Notes: generated from the sequence alone by a model not told the origin. A stretch of 64,000 nucleotides of DNA from Flammeovirga aprica JL-4 (GCF_012844305.1 NZ_JABANE010000014.1:42487-106486); one strand, 5' to 3'; shown: positions 1 to 8,550, counted from the first letter of the stretch. Translations and numbers: made by a program.

Positions 1-648
1 TATCATTCTGCCTTAACAAATCTGAAAGAGAATAGAACAAGACAAGCACAGCAAGATGCCAAACAGCTGTTTGAATACGAAGATTACCAAAGAGCTGAGC
101 TAATTCAAGGATGTATAGAGGTAATATTGAAAAAACCATCTTCTGCATTGTTCCATCTACAGAAAGTGGAAAGTGAAATGGATGAAGAAACGGCTTTTGC
201 TGGTGATTTGTATTATTATAAAGGCAGAGCTTTATATCTAGACGGAGACGGTGTAGGTGCTGTAGAAGCTTTCGAAAAAGCATACAAGTATAATAATGGA
301 GATGATGCAGTTGATTTTTGGCTGGGCAAGACCTACAATGACTTACTTTTAGAATACGGTAAAGCTTCAAAAGCATTTCAGAAAGTAACCAAAGAAAGTA
401 AGTTTTACGAAGAAAGTATATTAATGACAGGTGTTGCATTGCAAAACGACCGTCAGTTCAGCCTTTCTCAACAATATTTGCTTGAAGCATTAAATTTCAA
501 GAAACACAAAGCACTCGCCAACTATTATCTAGGATGGCATTATAAGTTGGGGGTCAAGAATGCAGGCAAGGCTTGTATTTATTGGGAAACTTCTGCAAAG
601 CAAGGATATGCAGAAGCCCTTTATCAATTCAGAAGGCATTGTCAATAA
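1..648 (+). CDS. TPR/Sel1-like repeat protein, 3' part (5' end outside window)
   Basis: The reading frame is open from the first base of the window, so this is the last 215 residues of a longer protein and the TTG at 127 is probably not its start. The sequence is a run of amphipathic helix pairs with TPR-like spacing (YYYKGRALYLDGDGVGAVEAF, GVALQNDRQFSLSQQYLLEA, NYYLGWHYKLGVKNAGKAC). The end, KACIYWETSAKQGYAEALYQ, is typical of Sel1-like repeats. Such repeats mediate protein-protein contacts. No catalytic domain is visible and the function is unknown. The stop codon lies inside a strong hairpin shared with the convergent gene downstream. Confidence 0.75.
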   Translation, partial: YHSALTNLKENRTRQAQQDAKQLFEYEDYQRAELIQGCIEVILKKPSSALFHLQKVESEMDEETAFAGDLYYYKGRALYLDGDGVGAVEAFEKAYKYNNGDDAVDFWLGKTYNDLLLEYGKASKAFQKVTKESKFYEESILMTGVALQNDRQFSLSQQYLLEALNFKKHKALANYYLGWHYKLGVKNAGKACIYWETSAKQGYAEALYQFRRHCQ

Positions 649-665
649 TCCATGACAATGCCTTC
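632..665. terminator. bidirectional stem-loop between convergent genes
   Basis: GAAGGCATTGTCA at 632-644 pairs perfectly with TGACAATGCCTTC at 653-665, giving a 13-bp stem with an 8-nt loop. It overlaps the stop codon (646-648) of the TPR gene and lies just past the stop of the minus-strand gene at 688. The T-tract is weak on both sides, so termination strength is uncertain. Confidence 0.6.
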
Positions 666-687
666 TCCATTTAAAACAGACTGTTGA

Positions 688-930
688 TTATCTACTTTCA
701 AGAATATCGTAAGATAATTGTGTTCCAACTTTAGTCAGTGTAGCAAAAGTTCCTCTAGGACTAATTTCTACCCCTTCTACTAAGCCTTCTTTTTCAAACT
801 TAGAAATAATGGTGTTTAACTCATAGGTTGAAAAAGGAATTCCAAGGATTCTTGACAGATTTTGCAAAGACATTGCTTTGTAAGTGTTCATCGCTACTAT
901 AAGCTTTTTTGATCTTCTAGAAGTTGGCAT
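688..930 (-). CDS. small winged-helix DNA-binding protein
   Basis: This 80-residue protein begins with a basic stretch (MPTSRRSKKL). A likely helix-turn-helix follows at about residues 20-53 (SLQNLSRILGIPFSTYELNT, then FEKEGLVEG). A beta-wing-like segment rich in Gly and Thr comes next (ISPRGTFATLTKVGTQLSYD). The pattern fits a one-domain winged-helix regulator of the MarR/PadR type, but it is too short to place in a family. It converges with the upstream TPR gene. Its target is unknown. Confidence 0.6.
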   Translation of the reverse strand: MPTSRRSKKLIVAMNTYKAMSLQNLSRILGIPFSTYELNTIISKFEKEGLVEGVEISPRGTFATLTKVGTQLSYDILESR

Positions 931-1132
931 GTGATGAAAGTTAAGTTGATGATTTAAGATAAATTCTAATAATGGGTAAGGCCATTTATTTAATGTCCCA
1001 AAACTCCAAATATATATTCTAAATAACTCTGACTCAAATCACTAATTAACATTTATATAAAATCATTAAATACTTTCTTGTAAAATTCTGCTTTGGTTCT
1101 ATAATTGAGTGCTTAACAATAACATAACACCA

Positions 1133-1158
1133 ATGAAACTACCCTTTTCTAGTTTCAT
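1133..1158. promoter_or_regulatory. inverted repeat upstream of the 1177 gene
   Basis: ATGAAACTA at 1133-1141 and TAGTTTCAT at 1150-1158 form a perfect 9-bp dyad with an 8-nt spacer, ending 18 bases before the ATG at 1177. It could be an operator or a hairpin in the leader. Nothing else is visible in the 931-1176 gap. Confidence 0.35.
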
Positions 1159-1176
1159 TTTACATTCAAATTTCTC

Positions 1177-1563
1177 ATGAACTCACTCAACAATTTAATA
1201 AAAAAAGAGCCTGACGAAACGCTCCAACCTTTGGTGACTCTGATTAAAGCAATAGCCCAAAGGAACAAACTCGGTTTTACTTTTGACCTTTCTACAAAGG
1301 AAATCTTCAAAAAAGAAAAAGGTTATATTATAGCTTACCAAGCCACTCAAAATAAATTTGATGATGAGGGAATAAAATTCTGTATAAAACATGCTCAAAA
1401 ACATCAAAACCTAATCGGCGGATGGCATGACCCTAAGACCTTTCTGTACTATTTCGACTCCGTGATGTACGTGGAAGATAAGGAGGAGGCCATCAGATTA
1501 GGACGTGAAAACAAGCAAATCTCCATATTTGATTTTGAGACTTATGATGATATATTCTTATAA
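1177..1563 (+). CDS. hypothetical protein, 128 aa
   Basis: I do not recognise the family. It has no signal peptide or membrane segment. The middle (KGYIIAYQATQNKFDDEGIK, then GGWHDPKTFLYYFDSVMYVE) suggests a small soluble alpha/beta fold, and the sequence ends acidic (DFETYDDIFL). It is followed after 45 bases by another unknown gene in the same direction, so the two may be co-transcribed. Codon use matches the neighbours. Confidence 0.6.
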   Translation: MNSLNNLIKKEPDETLQPLVTLIKAIAQRNKLGFTFDLSTKEIFKKEKGYIIAYQATQNKFDDEGIKFCIKHAQKHQNLIGGWHDPKTFLYYFDSVMYVEDKEEAIRLGRENKQISIFDFETYDDIFL

Positions 1564-1608
1564 GAACTATTCCTTGAAAAATTTATTCCCTTTCCAAAAA
1601 TTTGAAAC

Positions 1609-2154
1609 ATGAAAAATATAAAATCATTAAATATATCAGACGAAGCTAAAGACAGCATTCAACATCACGCAGTACATCTTAGAAGGCTAACGAATACACA
1701 TGTCGACCTTAAAGAAGTCAATGAAAACAACCTTAAAATTTTGATTGACATTTCTGAATCCAGTTTACCAGAGGAAGAAGCAATTGAAAGAGGTGAAAAT
1801 GTTTTCAAGTACCACTTAACTGAGGACTACAACATCCAGTCAGAAATCAAAAAGTTCAAAGCGGAAAAAGAAAGTACAGCTGTTATCCCTCATCATTTTG
1901 GCATTACACCTTCAAAAAATATTTCTGGAACTACGATTTCCAGTACGGAACCGCCTTTTTACACTTGTGAGGTAACTTCAGAAAAAAGCGAGAATGTAGA
2001 AGCTGTTCTCATATTAGGTCAGCAGTACTTTATCAAATGCACTGATTACGACACCCAAATGACTTCAGATGATTTAAAAATCAACCTAAAAAATGTAGCG
2101 TCCTTTTGTTCAAATTGGTTTGATGAATTTGGGTATATGCTTGAGTTAAAATAA
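1609..2154 (+). CDS. hypothetical protein, 181 aa
   Basis: This is a soluble protein of unknown function. The N-terminal half is acidic and helical (residues 1-90). The C-terminal half looks like beta strands followed by a helix, ending SFCSNWFDEFGYMLELK. There is no signal peptide and no motif I can name. It lies 45 bases after the 128-residue gene and may form a two-gene unit with it. The next gene has its own candidate promoter. Confidence 0.6.
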   Translation: MKNIKSLNISDEAKDSIQHHAVHLRRLTNTHVDLKEVNENNLKILIDISESSLPEEEAIERGENVFKYHLTEDYNIQSEIKKFKAEKESTAVIPHHFGITPSKNISGTTISSTEPPFYTCEVTSEKSENVEAVLILGQQYFIKCTDYDTQMTSDDLKINLKNVASFCSNWFDEFGYMLELK

Positions 2155-2249
2155 CTATTCGGTAATTTCTGTTCTTGATGATAGTATTTAAATATCGCTT
2201 AAATACTTCTTTCACAAAGTTTACAAGATTGTGATTTTCGTTTCTACAT

Positions 2250-2265
2250 TAATTTTGTAATTTTG
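2250..2265 (+). promoter_or_regulatory. candidate Bacteroidota promoter (-7 element, doubled)
   Basis: TAATTTTG occurs twice in a row at 2250-2257 and 2258-2265, matching the TAnnTTTG -7 consensus of this phylum. Transcription would start about 15-20 bases before the ATG at 2288. The -33 region is only a weak match (TTG at 2229-2231, TTTT at 2235-2238). Confidence 0.45.
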
Positions 2266-2287
2266 TCATGACAAATAGTCATATTCT

Positions 2288-3619
2288 ATGGAAAACAGAG
2301 AATTATTATCTATAAAACAACGATTCGGAATTATTGGCAATGCCAGTAGTCTGAACCATGCTATACAAGTCGCTGCACAAGTGGCGTCTACTGATTTAAC
2401 TGTGATGATTACAGGTGAAAGTGGTTCTGGTAAGGAATCTTTCTCAAAAATCATTCATCAGTTAAGTGCTCGAAAACACGGTAAATTTATTGCAATCAAC
2501 TGCGGGGCAATTCCTGAAGGAACTATTGACTCGGAGCTTTTCGGTCATGAAAAAGGATCTTTTACCGGTGCTAACGAATCTAGAAAAGGTTATTTTGAAG
2601 TGACAGACGGAGGAACAATCTTTTTGGATGAAATCGGTGAAATGCCTGTTGAGACGCAAGCTCGTTTACTAAGAGTTTTAGAAAATAAAGAATTTATCAG
2701 AGTAGGTTCTTCTAAAGTTTTAAAAACAGATGTTAGAGTAGTTGCCGCTACCAATGTAAATCTTTTGAAGAATGTCCAGAAAGGAAAATTCCGTGAGGAT
2801 TTATATTATCGTCTGAATACGGTGCCTATTGCTGTACCTCCTTTGAGAGAGAGAGGTACTGATATCGAATTATTATTCAGGAAATTTGCTACTGACTTCG
2901 CAGAACAGTACCATGTACAACCGCTTTCACTTACTGCAGAGGCGAAGAGAATACTGCTAGGTTTTTCTTTCCCAGGAAATATCCGTCAGCTGAAAAACCT
3001 TGCTGAGCAGATGTCTGCTTTGGAGCTTGAAAGAGTAGTTTCTGGCGAGACAATGCAACGCTACCTTCCTAATGCGAACAATCAATTAAGAGTGCTTGAA
3101 AATGAGGATCAATCTTTAAATGAGAGAGACTTATTGTACAAAGTGTTGTTTGATATGCGTCAAGATATGAACGACCTTAAAAAGATTGTAATTCAATTGG
3201 CACAAGGAAAAACAAATGCAAGTACTGTATTGGCTGAAAACCCCAAACTTTTCAGTAATGTAATGGATGAGGGCAATGCTCCTGCTAACCAAAATAGAGA
3301 AACAGGACTTACTGTTCGTCCTTCTACAACTCCAGCAACCTATAATTACAGCACTCCTACTCCACCTCCTCCAGAAAATAATGATCCTTTGATTATTACT
3401 TCTGATGATGACAACTATGAAAGTAATACTTACGATTTGGATAAAGTTGTAGAAGTAAAAGCAGAAGAAGAATCACTTTCTATTGAGAAGAAGGAAAAAG
3501 AGCTGATTATTAAAGCATTACAAAAAAACAATAATAAAAGAAAGTATGCCGCACAGGATTTGGGAATTTCTGAGCGAACTTTATACAGAAAGATAAAACA
3601 ATACGAATTAGATGAATAA
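2288..3619 (+). CDS. sigma-54-dependent transcriptional activator (AAA+, Fis-type HTH)
   Basis: This AAA+ activator remodels RNA polymerase bound to sigma-54. Visible motifs are Walker A GESGSGKE (residues 43-50), the sigma-54 contact loop GSFTGA (90-95), Walker B GGTIFLDEIGEMP (108-120), FREDLYYRL and PPLRERGTDI. The C-terminus (about 405-443) is a Fis-type helix-turn-helix containing AAQDLGISERTLYRKI. There is no receiver or other N-terminal sensor domain: the ATPase starts almost at residue 1. A proline/threonine/acid-rich linker (about 330-400) separates ATPase and HTH. The stop overlaps the lptE start by 8 bases, so the two are translationally coupled. How it is switched on is not visible. 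Confidence 0.93.
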   Translation: MENRELLSIKQRFGIIGNASSLNHAIQVAAQVASTDLTVMITGESGSGKESFSKIIHQLSARKHGKFIAINCGAIPEGTIDSELFGHEKGSFTGANESRKGYFEVTDGGTIFLDEIGEMPVETQARLLRVLENKEFIRVGSSKVLKTDVRVVAATNVNLLKNVQKGKFREDLYYRLNTVPIAVPPLRERGTDIELLFRKFATDFAEQYHVQPLSLTAEAKRILLGFSFPGNIRQLKNLAEQMSALELERVVSGETMQRYLPNANNQLRVLENEDQSLNERDLLYKVLFDMRQDMNDLKKIVIQLAQGKTNASTVLAENPKLFSNVMDEGNAPANQNRETGLTVRPSTTPATYNYSTPTPPPPENNDPLIITSDDDNYESNTYDLDKVVEVKAEEESLSIEKKEKELIIKALQKNNNKRKYAAQDLGISERTLYRKIKQYELDE

Positions 3620-4142
3620 AACATTCAAATTCTCAAGGATACTTATCCTTCTACCCCTATTCGCACTTTCAGCCTGTACGGGCGTGCGTTTTACTTTTTC
3701 GGGGGTGAATATTGATCCAGCTATCAAAACCTTTTCGGTAGAACAATATACCAATGAAGCCTCTGATGGACCTCCAACAATGGCCTTTACATTTACAGAT
3801 GATCTTACACAATATATTCTTCGTAACACGAGTTTAACAATGGCTCCACAAGGTCTTAAAGGTGATCTGGAATTTAGCGGTGCAATCACTGGATATAGAG
3901 TAACACCTGTATCTCCAGGTGGTGGCGAACAGCAAATAACGGAACAGCAACGTCTGACAATCACTGTAAAAACCAATTTTATCAATAATTTCGATGATGA
4001 AAAAAGTTTTGAGCAAGGGTTCTCCTTTTTCTATGATTTCCCTGGTTCTCAAAATGTACAAGAGGTTGAAAGTGAAGCTGTAGAGGTCATTTTTGAACAA
4101 ATTGTATACGATACCTTCCAAAAAGCACTAGCAGATTGGTAA
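3612..4142 (+). CDS. lptE: LPS-assembly lipoprotein LptE
   Basis: LptE is the outer-membrane lipoprotein that plugs the LptD barrel and helps deliver lipopolysaccharide to the cell surface. The sequence begins with a lipoprotein signal peptide ending LFALSAC (Cys22). The mature part (FSGVNIDPAIKTFSVEQY) matches the Bacteroidota LptE-like family in length and pattern. The ATG overlaps the end of the sigma-54 activator gene, and secG lies two genes on, an arrangement common in this phylum. An intrinsic terminator follows directly. Confidence 0.85.
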   Translation: MNKTFKFSRILILLPLFALSACTGVRFTFSGVNIDPAIKTFSVEQYTNEASDGPPTMAFTFTDDLTQYILRNTSLTMAPQGLKGDLEFSGAITGYRVTPVSPGGGEQQITEQQRLTITVKTNFINNFDDEKSFEQGFSFFYDFPGSQNVQEVESEAVEVIFEQIVYDTFQKALADW

Positions 4143-4154
4143 AAAAGTGTATAT

Positions 4155-4200
4155 TTGGATATAAAGTATAAGTTATTGCTTTATATCCAATTATATTTTT
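4155..4200 (+). terminator. intrinsic terminator after lptE
   Basis: TTGGATATAAAG (4155-4166) and CTTTATATCCAA (4179-4190) form a perfect 12-bp stem with a 12-nt loop, followed by TTATATTTTTA. It would end the activator-lptE transcript before the TPR gene at 4230, or attenuate read-through. Confidence 0.7.
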
Positions 4201-4229
4201 ATCCCCCACTTCGAGCTTACTCTTAAAAC

Positions 4230-5552
4230 GTGAATCATATATTAATAAAAAATTGGTTACAAAATCCTTCTGCCATTACAAGTGACGATGCGGAAGAAAT
4301 CAAAAAAGCTATTGCTGCTTATCCTTATTTTGCAGCTTTGAGAGTTTTGTTGGCTAAAGCCGAAAAAGGTAACGATAAAGTGGTAAAAAGTGCGGCTGCT
4401 TATGTATCACACAGGCCTTCATTACAAGCCTTTTTAGATACTGATTTTGATAATAACATCAATTTACCTAATACAAGTGGAATTGAATTTGAGAGAGATG
4501 AGACGGAATTATTAGATACGTTATCATCAGAACAGGTAATAAGTACTCCTTCTGAAATAGAAACGGAAGAAGAAACAGTTCTTGCTGAGCAAACCACAGA
4601 AGAAACTACAATTGAAACACCGGAGATAGAAGAAGCTGATAACGAACCTGATCTAACTCCTATTGAAAAAGAAATACAGTCACTCAACACTTCACACGAA
4701 GACAATTTAGAAGAACAAATACTGAGTGATTTAGCAGCAAGTGAAGAAATAGATACTCCTTCAGATCCTACTGAAACTACAGTTTCAACATCAATTGCAG
4801 ATGAAGTATTAGCTGAGCTTTCAAGAATGAATACTCCTGATACAACAGATGATACTAATGATGCTGACGACATAAACAATGCAGTAAATGTAGTAGAGGA
4901 AGAAGAAGAAAGTGCTCCTCAAGAAATTATCATTGAAGATATTGAAGAAGATAGTACTCTCGGTATTACCTCAGATGAGATGATGGATCGCTTTCAGGGC
5001 TTTTTAGATACCAAAAAGAAAAAAGAGTCTGAAATCATTGATGAACTGTCACAAGACGGTGAAGTGGATGCTGATCTTTTAGATTTCAGTAAAAATGCTT
5101 CAAAGTATTCAGTAGAAGACGTAGAAGCTGATTTATCATTTAATGGCACTTCAATTCCTGTTTACGATATCAGCTTACCGGATGATGTAACGGAAGAAAA
5201 CAGTTACGAGGAAAGTGTAAAAGAAATGGACGATTCTAATGTGATTGATCACACTCAGTTTAATCCTGAGTCAACCATGTCTTCACAGCAAAAAATCATC
5301 AATGACTTTATCAAAGAGCACCCTGTAATTCCTCCAGTCACTCAAAAAGAAGAGGATTCAGAAGATGTTGTAGACCTCTCAGAAGTGAACCAAAATGGCG
5401 ACTTTGCTCCCAAAACGGAGAGTTTTGCTAAAATGTTGGAGAAACAAGGAAAAAAAGAGGAAGCAATATCAATTTATCAACATCTAATCTTGAAAAATCC
5501 AAATAAAGCTACTTTATTTGCAGAACGAATTGAATTCTTACAAAAGAATTAG
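4230..5552 (+). CDS. acidic TPR-containing protein next to secG
   Basis: The protein has a conserved-looking helical N-terminus (about 1-65, containing AIAAYPYFAALRVLLAKAEK). A very acidic, Glu/Asp/Thr-rich low-complexity middle follows (about 75-370). A single C-terminal TPR-like hairpin contains AKMLEKQGKKEEAISIYQHL. The start is GTG at 4230 and no in-frame ATG fits better. There is no signal peptide. This gene type commonly sits between lptE and secG in Bacteroidota, suggesting a role near the export machinery, but its function is not known. The acidic middle produces a long Ser/Val-rich antisense frame that is not a gene. Confidence 0.8.
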   Translation: MNHILIKNWLQNPSAITSDDAEEIKKAIAAYPYFAALRVLLAKAEKGNDKVVKSAAAYVSHRPSLQAFLDTDFDNNINLPNTSGIEFERDETELLDTLSSEQVISTPSEIETEEETVLAEQTTEETTIETPEIEEADNEPDLTPIEKEIQSLNTSHEDNLEEQILSDLAASEEIDTPSDPTETTVSTSIADEVLAELSRMNTPDTTDDTNDADDINNAVNVVEEEEESAPQEIIIEDIEEDSTLGITSDEMMDRFQGFLDTKKKKESEIIDELSQDGEVDADLLDFSKNASKYSVEDVEADLSFNGTSIPVYDISLPDDVTEENSYEESVKEMDDSNVIDHTQFNPESTMSSQQKIINDFIKEHPVIPPVTQKEEDSEDVVDLSEVNQNGDFAPKTESFAKMLEKQGKKEEAISIYQHLILKNPNKATLFAERIEFLQKN

Positions 5553-5583
5553 AGTTATATAAAGTTATAAACATTATAATACA

Positions 5584-5943
5584 ATGATGTACTTTTTCAT
5601 AATCTTGATCTTAGTAATTGCTGTACTTCTTGTATTGGTAGTTTTAGCTCAGGATTCTAAAGGTGGAGGACTTACTGGTGACATGGGCGCTGCAAGTAGC
5701 TCTATGATGGGTGCAAGAAGAGCTTCTTCTTGGATTGAAAACGCAACTTGGATTTTAGCTGTATCTTTGTTTGTATTATCTATCGGTGTGAACGTTTTCA
5801 TTCCTAAAGATAACACAGCAAATACACCGACTTCATCAAGTATCGAAAACGCAGAAGAGGTATTGCCACCGGCACCAACTACTCTTCCAGCTGAAGAAGG
5901 TACTCCTGCTGAAGCTCCTAGTGAAGCAGCTCCTGCTGAGTAA
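5584..5943 (+). CDS. secG: preprotein translocase subunit SecG
   Basis: SecG is the small accessory subunit of the SecYEG channel in the inner membrane. Two hydrophobic segments (about residues 3-22 and 55-75) flank the conserved cytosolic loop LAQDSKGGGLTGDMGAASSS. The C-terminal tail (about 80-119) is Pro/Glu/Ala-rich and extends beyond the minimal SecG core, as is usual in this phylum. The start may be Met1 or Met2 (ATGATG). It lies 31 bases after the TPR gene and is followed by a strong terminator. Confidence 0.93.
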   Translation: MMYFFIILILVIAVLLVLVVLAQDSKGGGLTGDMGAASSSMMGARRASSWIENATWILAVSLFVLSIGVNVFIPKDNTANTPTSSSIENAEEVLPPAPTTLPAEEGTPAEAPSEAAPAE

Positions 5944-5968
5944 CACACATAATCAATATAGATTAATA

Positions 5969-6002
5969 AAAAAACCACTTGATTCAACGAGTGGTTTTTT
6001 TA
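5969..6002 (+). terminator. intrinsic terminator after secG
   Basis: AAAAACCACTT (5969-5980) pairs with GAGTGGTTTTTT (5989-6000) across a short loop, and the stem runs into a T-tract. It closes the activator-lptE-TPR-secG cluster. Confidence 0.85.
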
Positions 6003-6012
6003 TTGCCTAATT

Positions 6013-6429
6013 TTAGAAAGGCCACCCTCCTATTATGGCTCCTTGCACGGTTAAAAATGTGATTTGATAACCACAATCAATCAACCATAATTTGATAGAC
6101 CTTCTTTGGTACAGATAATTAATCCCCATGGAACAACCCACAAACATTACACCTATAATAAAACCATGCATTGCCCCATTATGAAGTCCAAAATCCTGAT
6201 TACCGTGAGCCATTAACATTGCTTGCCCAAATGACATCACTAACATTAAAATAAAACTTGTCCCAAAAATCTTAGGCATACTCCCCTCTTGCAAGTATTC
6301 ATCTGTAAACCCTAATTCTTTTTGCCAAGTCTTCCCAAAAACAGAGGGATTATACCATATTGCTCCAAAAACAAACGAGACCAACGCAGCAACTAATACT
6401 GCTAAAAAATTAATTGAAGAAAAATCCAT
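6013..6429 (-). CDS. DUF1761 family membrane protein
   Basis: This is a 138-residue integral membrane protein with four predicted helices. The N-terminal motif FVFGAIWYNPSVFGKTWQKE is characteristic of DUF1761 proteins. The rest (FILMLVMSFGQAMLMAHG, GFIIGVMFVGCSMGINYLYQ, ending TVQGAIIGGWPF) also fits. The biochemical role of the family is unknown. The gene converges with secG, and a palindromic TAAGTAC element sits just upstream of its start at 6463-6523. Confidence 0.85.
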   Translation of the reverse strand: MDFSSINFLAVLVAALVSFVFGAIWYNPSVFGKTWQKELGFTDEYLQEGSMPKIFGTSFILMLVMSFGQAMLMAHGNQDFGLHNGAMHGFIIGVMFVGCSMGINYLYQRRSIKLWLIDCGYQITFLTVQGAIIGGWPF

Positions 6430-6462
6430 AGTAAAAGTTTAATAAACAGTGAGTGGTTATTC

Positions 6463-6523
6463 TAAGTACAAAATCAAAATAATAAATAGAATTAACTATG
6501 ATTTATTTTTGACTTAGTACTTA
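6463..6523. repeat. TAAGTAC-ended palindromic element, copy 1
   Basis: TAAGTAC at 6463-6469 faces CTTAGTACTTA at 6513-6523, and the interior continues the approximate mirror symmetry. The right arm, read on the minus strand (AAGTACTAAG, then CAAAAATAAAT, then TTAATTC), closely matches the element at 42940-43100. It lies upstream of the DUF1761 gene and may be a small mobile repeat or a regulator site. The rest of the 6430-6680 gap shows nothing else clear. Confidence 0.55.
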
Positions 6524-6680
6524 AATTATCAATTCAATAGAATAATAAATTATCACTTACCTTATTAAATATCAACGAATTACTAAATAAACTTTCAAGA
6601 GAATAAAATTATTTTTCAAATACAATAGGGTTTTCCCTCCTACTTTCCCCTTCCATAAGTAGATAATAAACTCTAGAAAA

Positions 6681-8537
6681 ATGAAAAAATTAATACAATT
6701 CTTCGCAATTATTGGACTTCTTCCATTCGCTTTATTCACCTCATGTGAAAAAATAGAAAAAGCAGATAAAGTGTTTCTTCATGGTAAAATCTATACCGTT
6801 AATGAGCAACAGAAATGGGCTGAAGCAGTAGCTATAAAAGACAATAAGATTGTTTTTGTTGGTAATGATAAGGAAATAGAAAATTATATTAATTCAGCTA
6901 CTGAGGTCGTAGATCTTGGAGGCAAAATGATGCTTCCAGGCTTTGTAAGTGGTCATGATCATCTTATTTCTTCCAATTGGATGAAAGCAGGCGTTGAGCT
7001 TTTTGATGCAAAATCAAAAGAGGATTACCTTCAAATGATCAAAGAATATGCAGATAGTCATCCGGAAGAGCCAATTGTTTTTGGCTATGGATGGAATAAA
7101 GATACTTATGGTGGATGGCCAACAGCAAAAGAACTAGATAAAGCTGTCCCAGATCGTCCTGCAATGATATTTGACTTCACTATCCATGATATGTGGTTCA
7201 ATACAAAAGGATTGGAAGCAGGTGGTGTTACTAAGGATTCTCCTGATACCGTTCCGGGGATGTCGTATTGGAGAAGAAATCCTGATGGTTCTCCTCAAGG
7301 TGTAGGTGTTGAAATCATTTGGTTGGAGGCTTACATTAAAGCTGGAGCATGGAACCCTGCCAAAATGATGAAAGAAAGTCAAGAAGTGCTTTATAACAAA
7401 TCAGCTTCAACTGGTATGACGACTGTAATCAACCAAGGTCTAATCACTCCTAACTTGATGAACTTTGAGCGTTACAAAAAGGATATGGTTTATTCTTTCG
7501 AAATGTTGGATTCATTAGATAAAATCGGTGAGTTGAAAATCAGAACTTTCCAGAATTATGTCTATAAAAATTCTGATTTCGATGTGGACGAGTTCGTTGC
7601 CGATGCTCTTAAATTAAAAGAGAAATATAATTCAGATCGCCTTAGACTACATGGTATTAAAATTCACCCTGAAGGAAACTGGAATAGCAACACTTCATTG
7701 ATGCTTGAAAATTTCAGCAATATTGATTCTAAGGGAGTATCAGGTGTTGGTCAAGATAAGCTGATGGAAATTCACTTAAAATCCAACAGAAATGGATTGG
7801 ATGTGCACACTCACGTAGATGGAACAGCAACAACAAGATATACTATTGATGCTATTGAAGCTTCAATAAAAGAAGGAAATACTGCTGCTAGAAATGTATT
7901 ACAACATTATTTCTGGACACACCCTGACGATCATCAAAGAGTTTTGGACATGAAGATTCCAGTGAATACTACTCCATTATTTGGTTCAGACTGGCAGGGC
8001 CAAGCTACAGATGCTTATAAATTTATGGGTAAGCACAGAACAGAAAATTACTATATGAGATATACGGAATTACCTGTTCATGAAGGACACAATTTAAGTA
8101 TTAGTGCTGATGTTCCTAGTTCACCTGTAAACCTTGTAGATCCCCTATTCAGCGTTGAAGGAGCGGTCACTTTACAAGATCCTCAAAACGAAAATTCAAA
8201 ACCTTTCCCAACAACAAAAACGCCAATGCAAGTAGAACAGGCAATCAAAGCGGTAACCATCTACCCTGCGTGGCAAGCAAGAATGGAAGATAAAATCGGT
8301 TCAATTGAAGTAGGAAAATATGCAGATTTTGTGATTCTAGAAGAAAATGTTTTTGAAGCTGGCTTAAGAGACATTGCGGACATTAAAGTACATGCCACAA
8401 TCATGGATGGTAAGTATACTTATCAAAAAGAAAATGATGGCAACCTAACAAATACAGGTTCAAAGCATAAAGTATTCTTACCAAAAGAATTAGGATGTTG
8501 TGAGCATGGTCATCCAGAACATCTTCATAATCATTAA
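6681..8537 (+). CDS. exported amidohydrolase (YtcJ-like, amidohydrolase family 3) with His-rich tail
   Basis: This is a metal-dependent hydrolase of the amidohydrolase superfamily. A lipoprotein signal peptide ends LFTSC (Cys22). The early beta-domain (VFLHGKIYTVNEQQKWAEAV) and the metal-binding HxH in GFVSGHDHL (His92, His94) are characteristic. Later features are GIKIHPEGNW, LDVHTHVDG, QHYFWTHPDD and IGSIEVGKYADFVILEE. The length of 618 fits the YtcJ-like group, whose natural substrates are mostly unknown. The C-terminus (about 605-618) is unusual: CCEHGHPEHLHNH, a probable extra metal-binding tail. It is a single gene followed by its own terminator. Confidence 0.88.
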   Translation: MKKLIQFFAIIGLLPFALFTSCEKIEKADKVFLHGKIYTVNEQQKWAEAVAIKDNKIVFVGNDKEIENYINSATEVVDLGGKMMLPGFVSGHDHLISSNWMKAGVELFDAKSKEDYLQMIKEYADSHPEEPIVFGYGWNKDTYGGWPTAKELDKAVPDRPAMIFDFTIHDMWFNTKGLEAGGVTKDSPDTVPGMSYWRRNPDGSPQGVGVEIIWLEAYIKAGAWNPAKMMKESQEVLYNKSASTGMTTVINQGLITPNLMNFERYKKDMVYSFEMLDSLDKIGELKIRTFQNYVYKNSDFDVDEFVADALKLKEKYNSDRLRLHGIKIHPEGNWNSNTSLMLENFSNIDSKGVSGVGQDKLMEIHLKSNRNGLDVHTHVDGTATTRYTIDAIEASIKEGNTAARNVLQHYFWTHPDDHQRVLDMKIPVNTTPLFGSDWQGQATDAYKFMGKHRTENYYMRYTELPVHEGHNLSISADVPSSPVNLVDPLFSVEGAVTLQDPQNENSKPFPTTKTPMQVEQAIKAVTIYPAWQARMEDKIGSIEVGKYADFVILEENVFEAGLRDIADIKVHATIMDGKYTYQKENDGNLTNTGSKHKVFLPKELGCCEHGHPEHLHNH

Positions 8538-8550
8538 GCCATAAAAACAA

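Noticed and set aside
4400..4879. 159-residue minus-strand frame rich in Ser and Val
   Set aside because: It is antisense to the acidic Glu/Asp/Thr-rich part of the TPR gene; acidic codons read backwards give Ser/Val-rich open frames.
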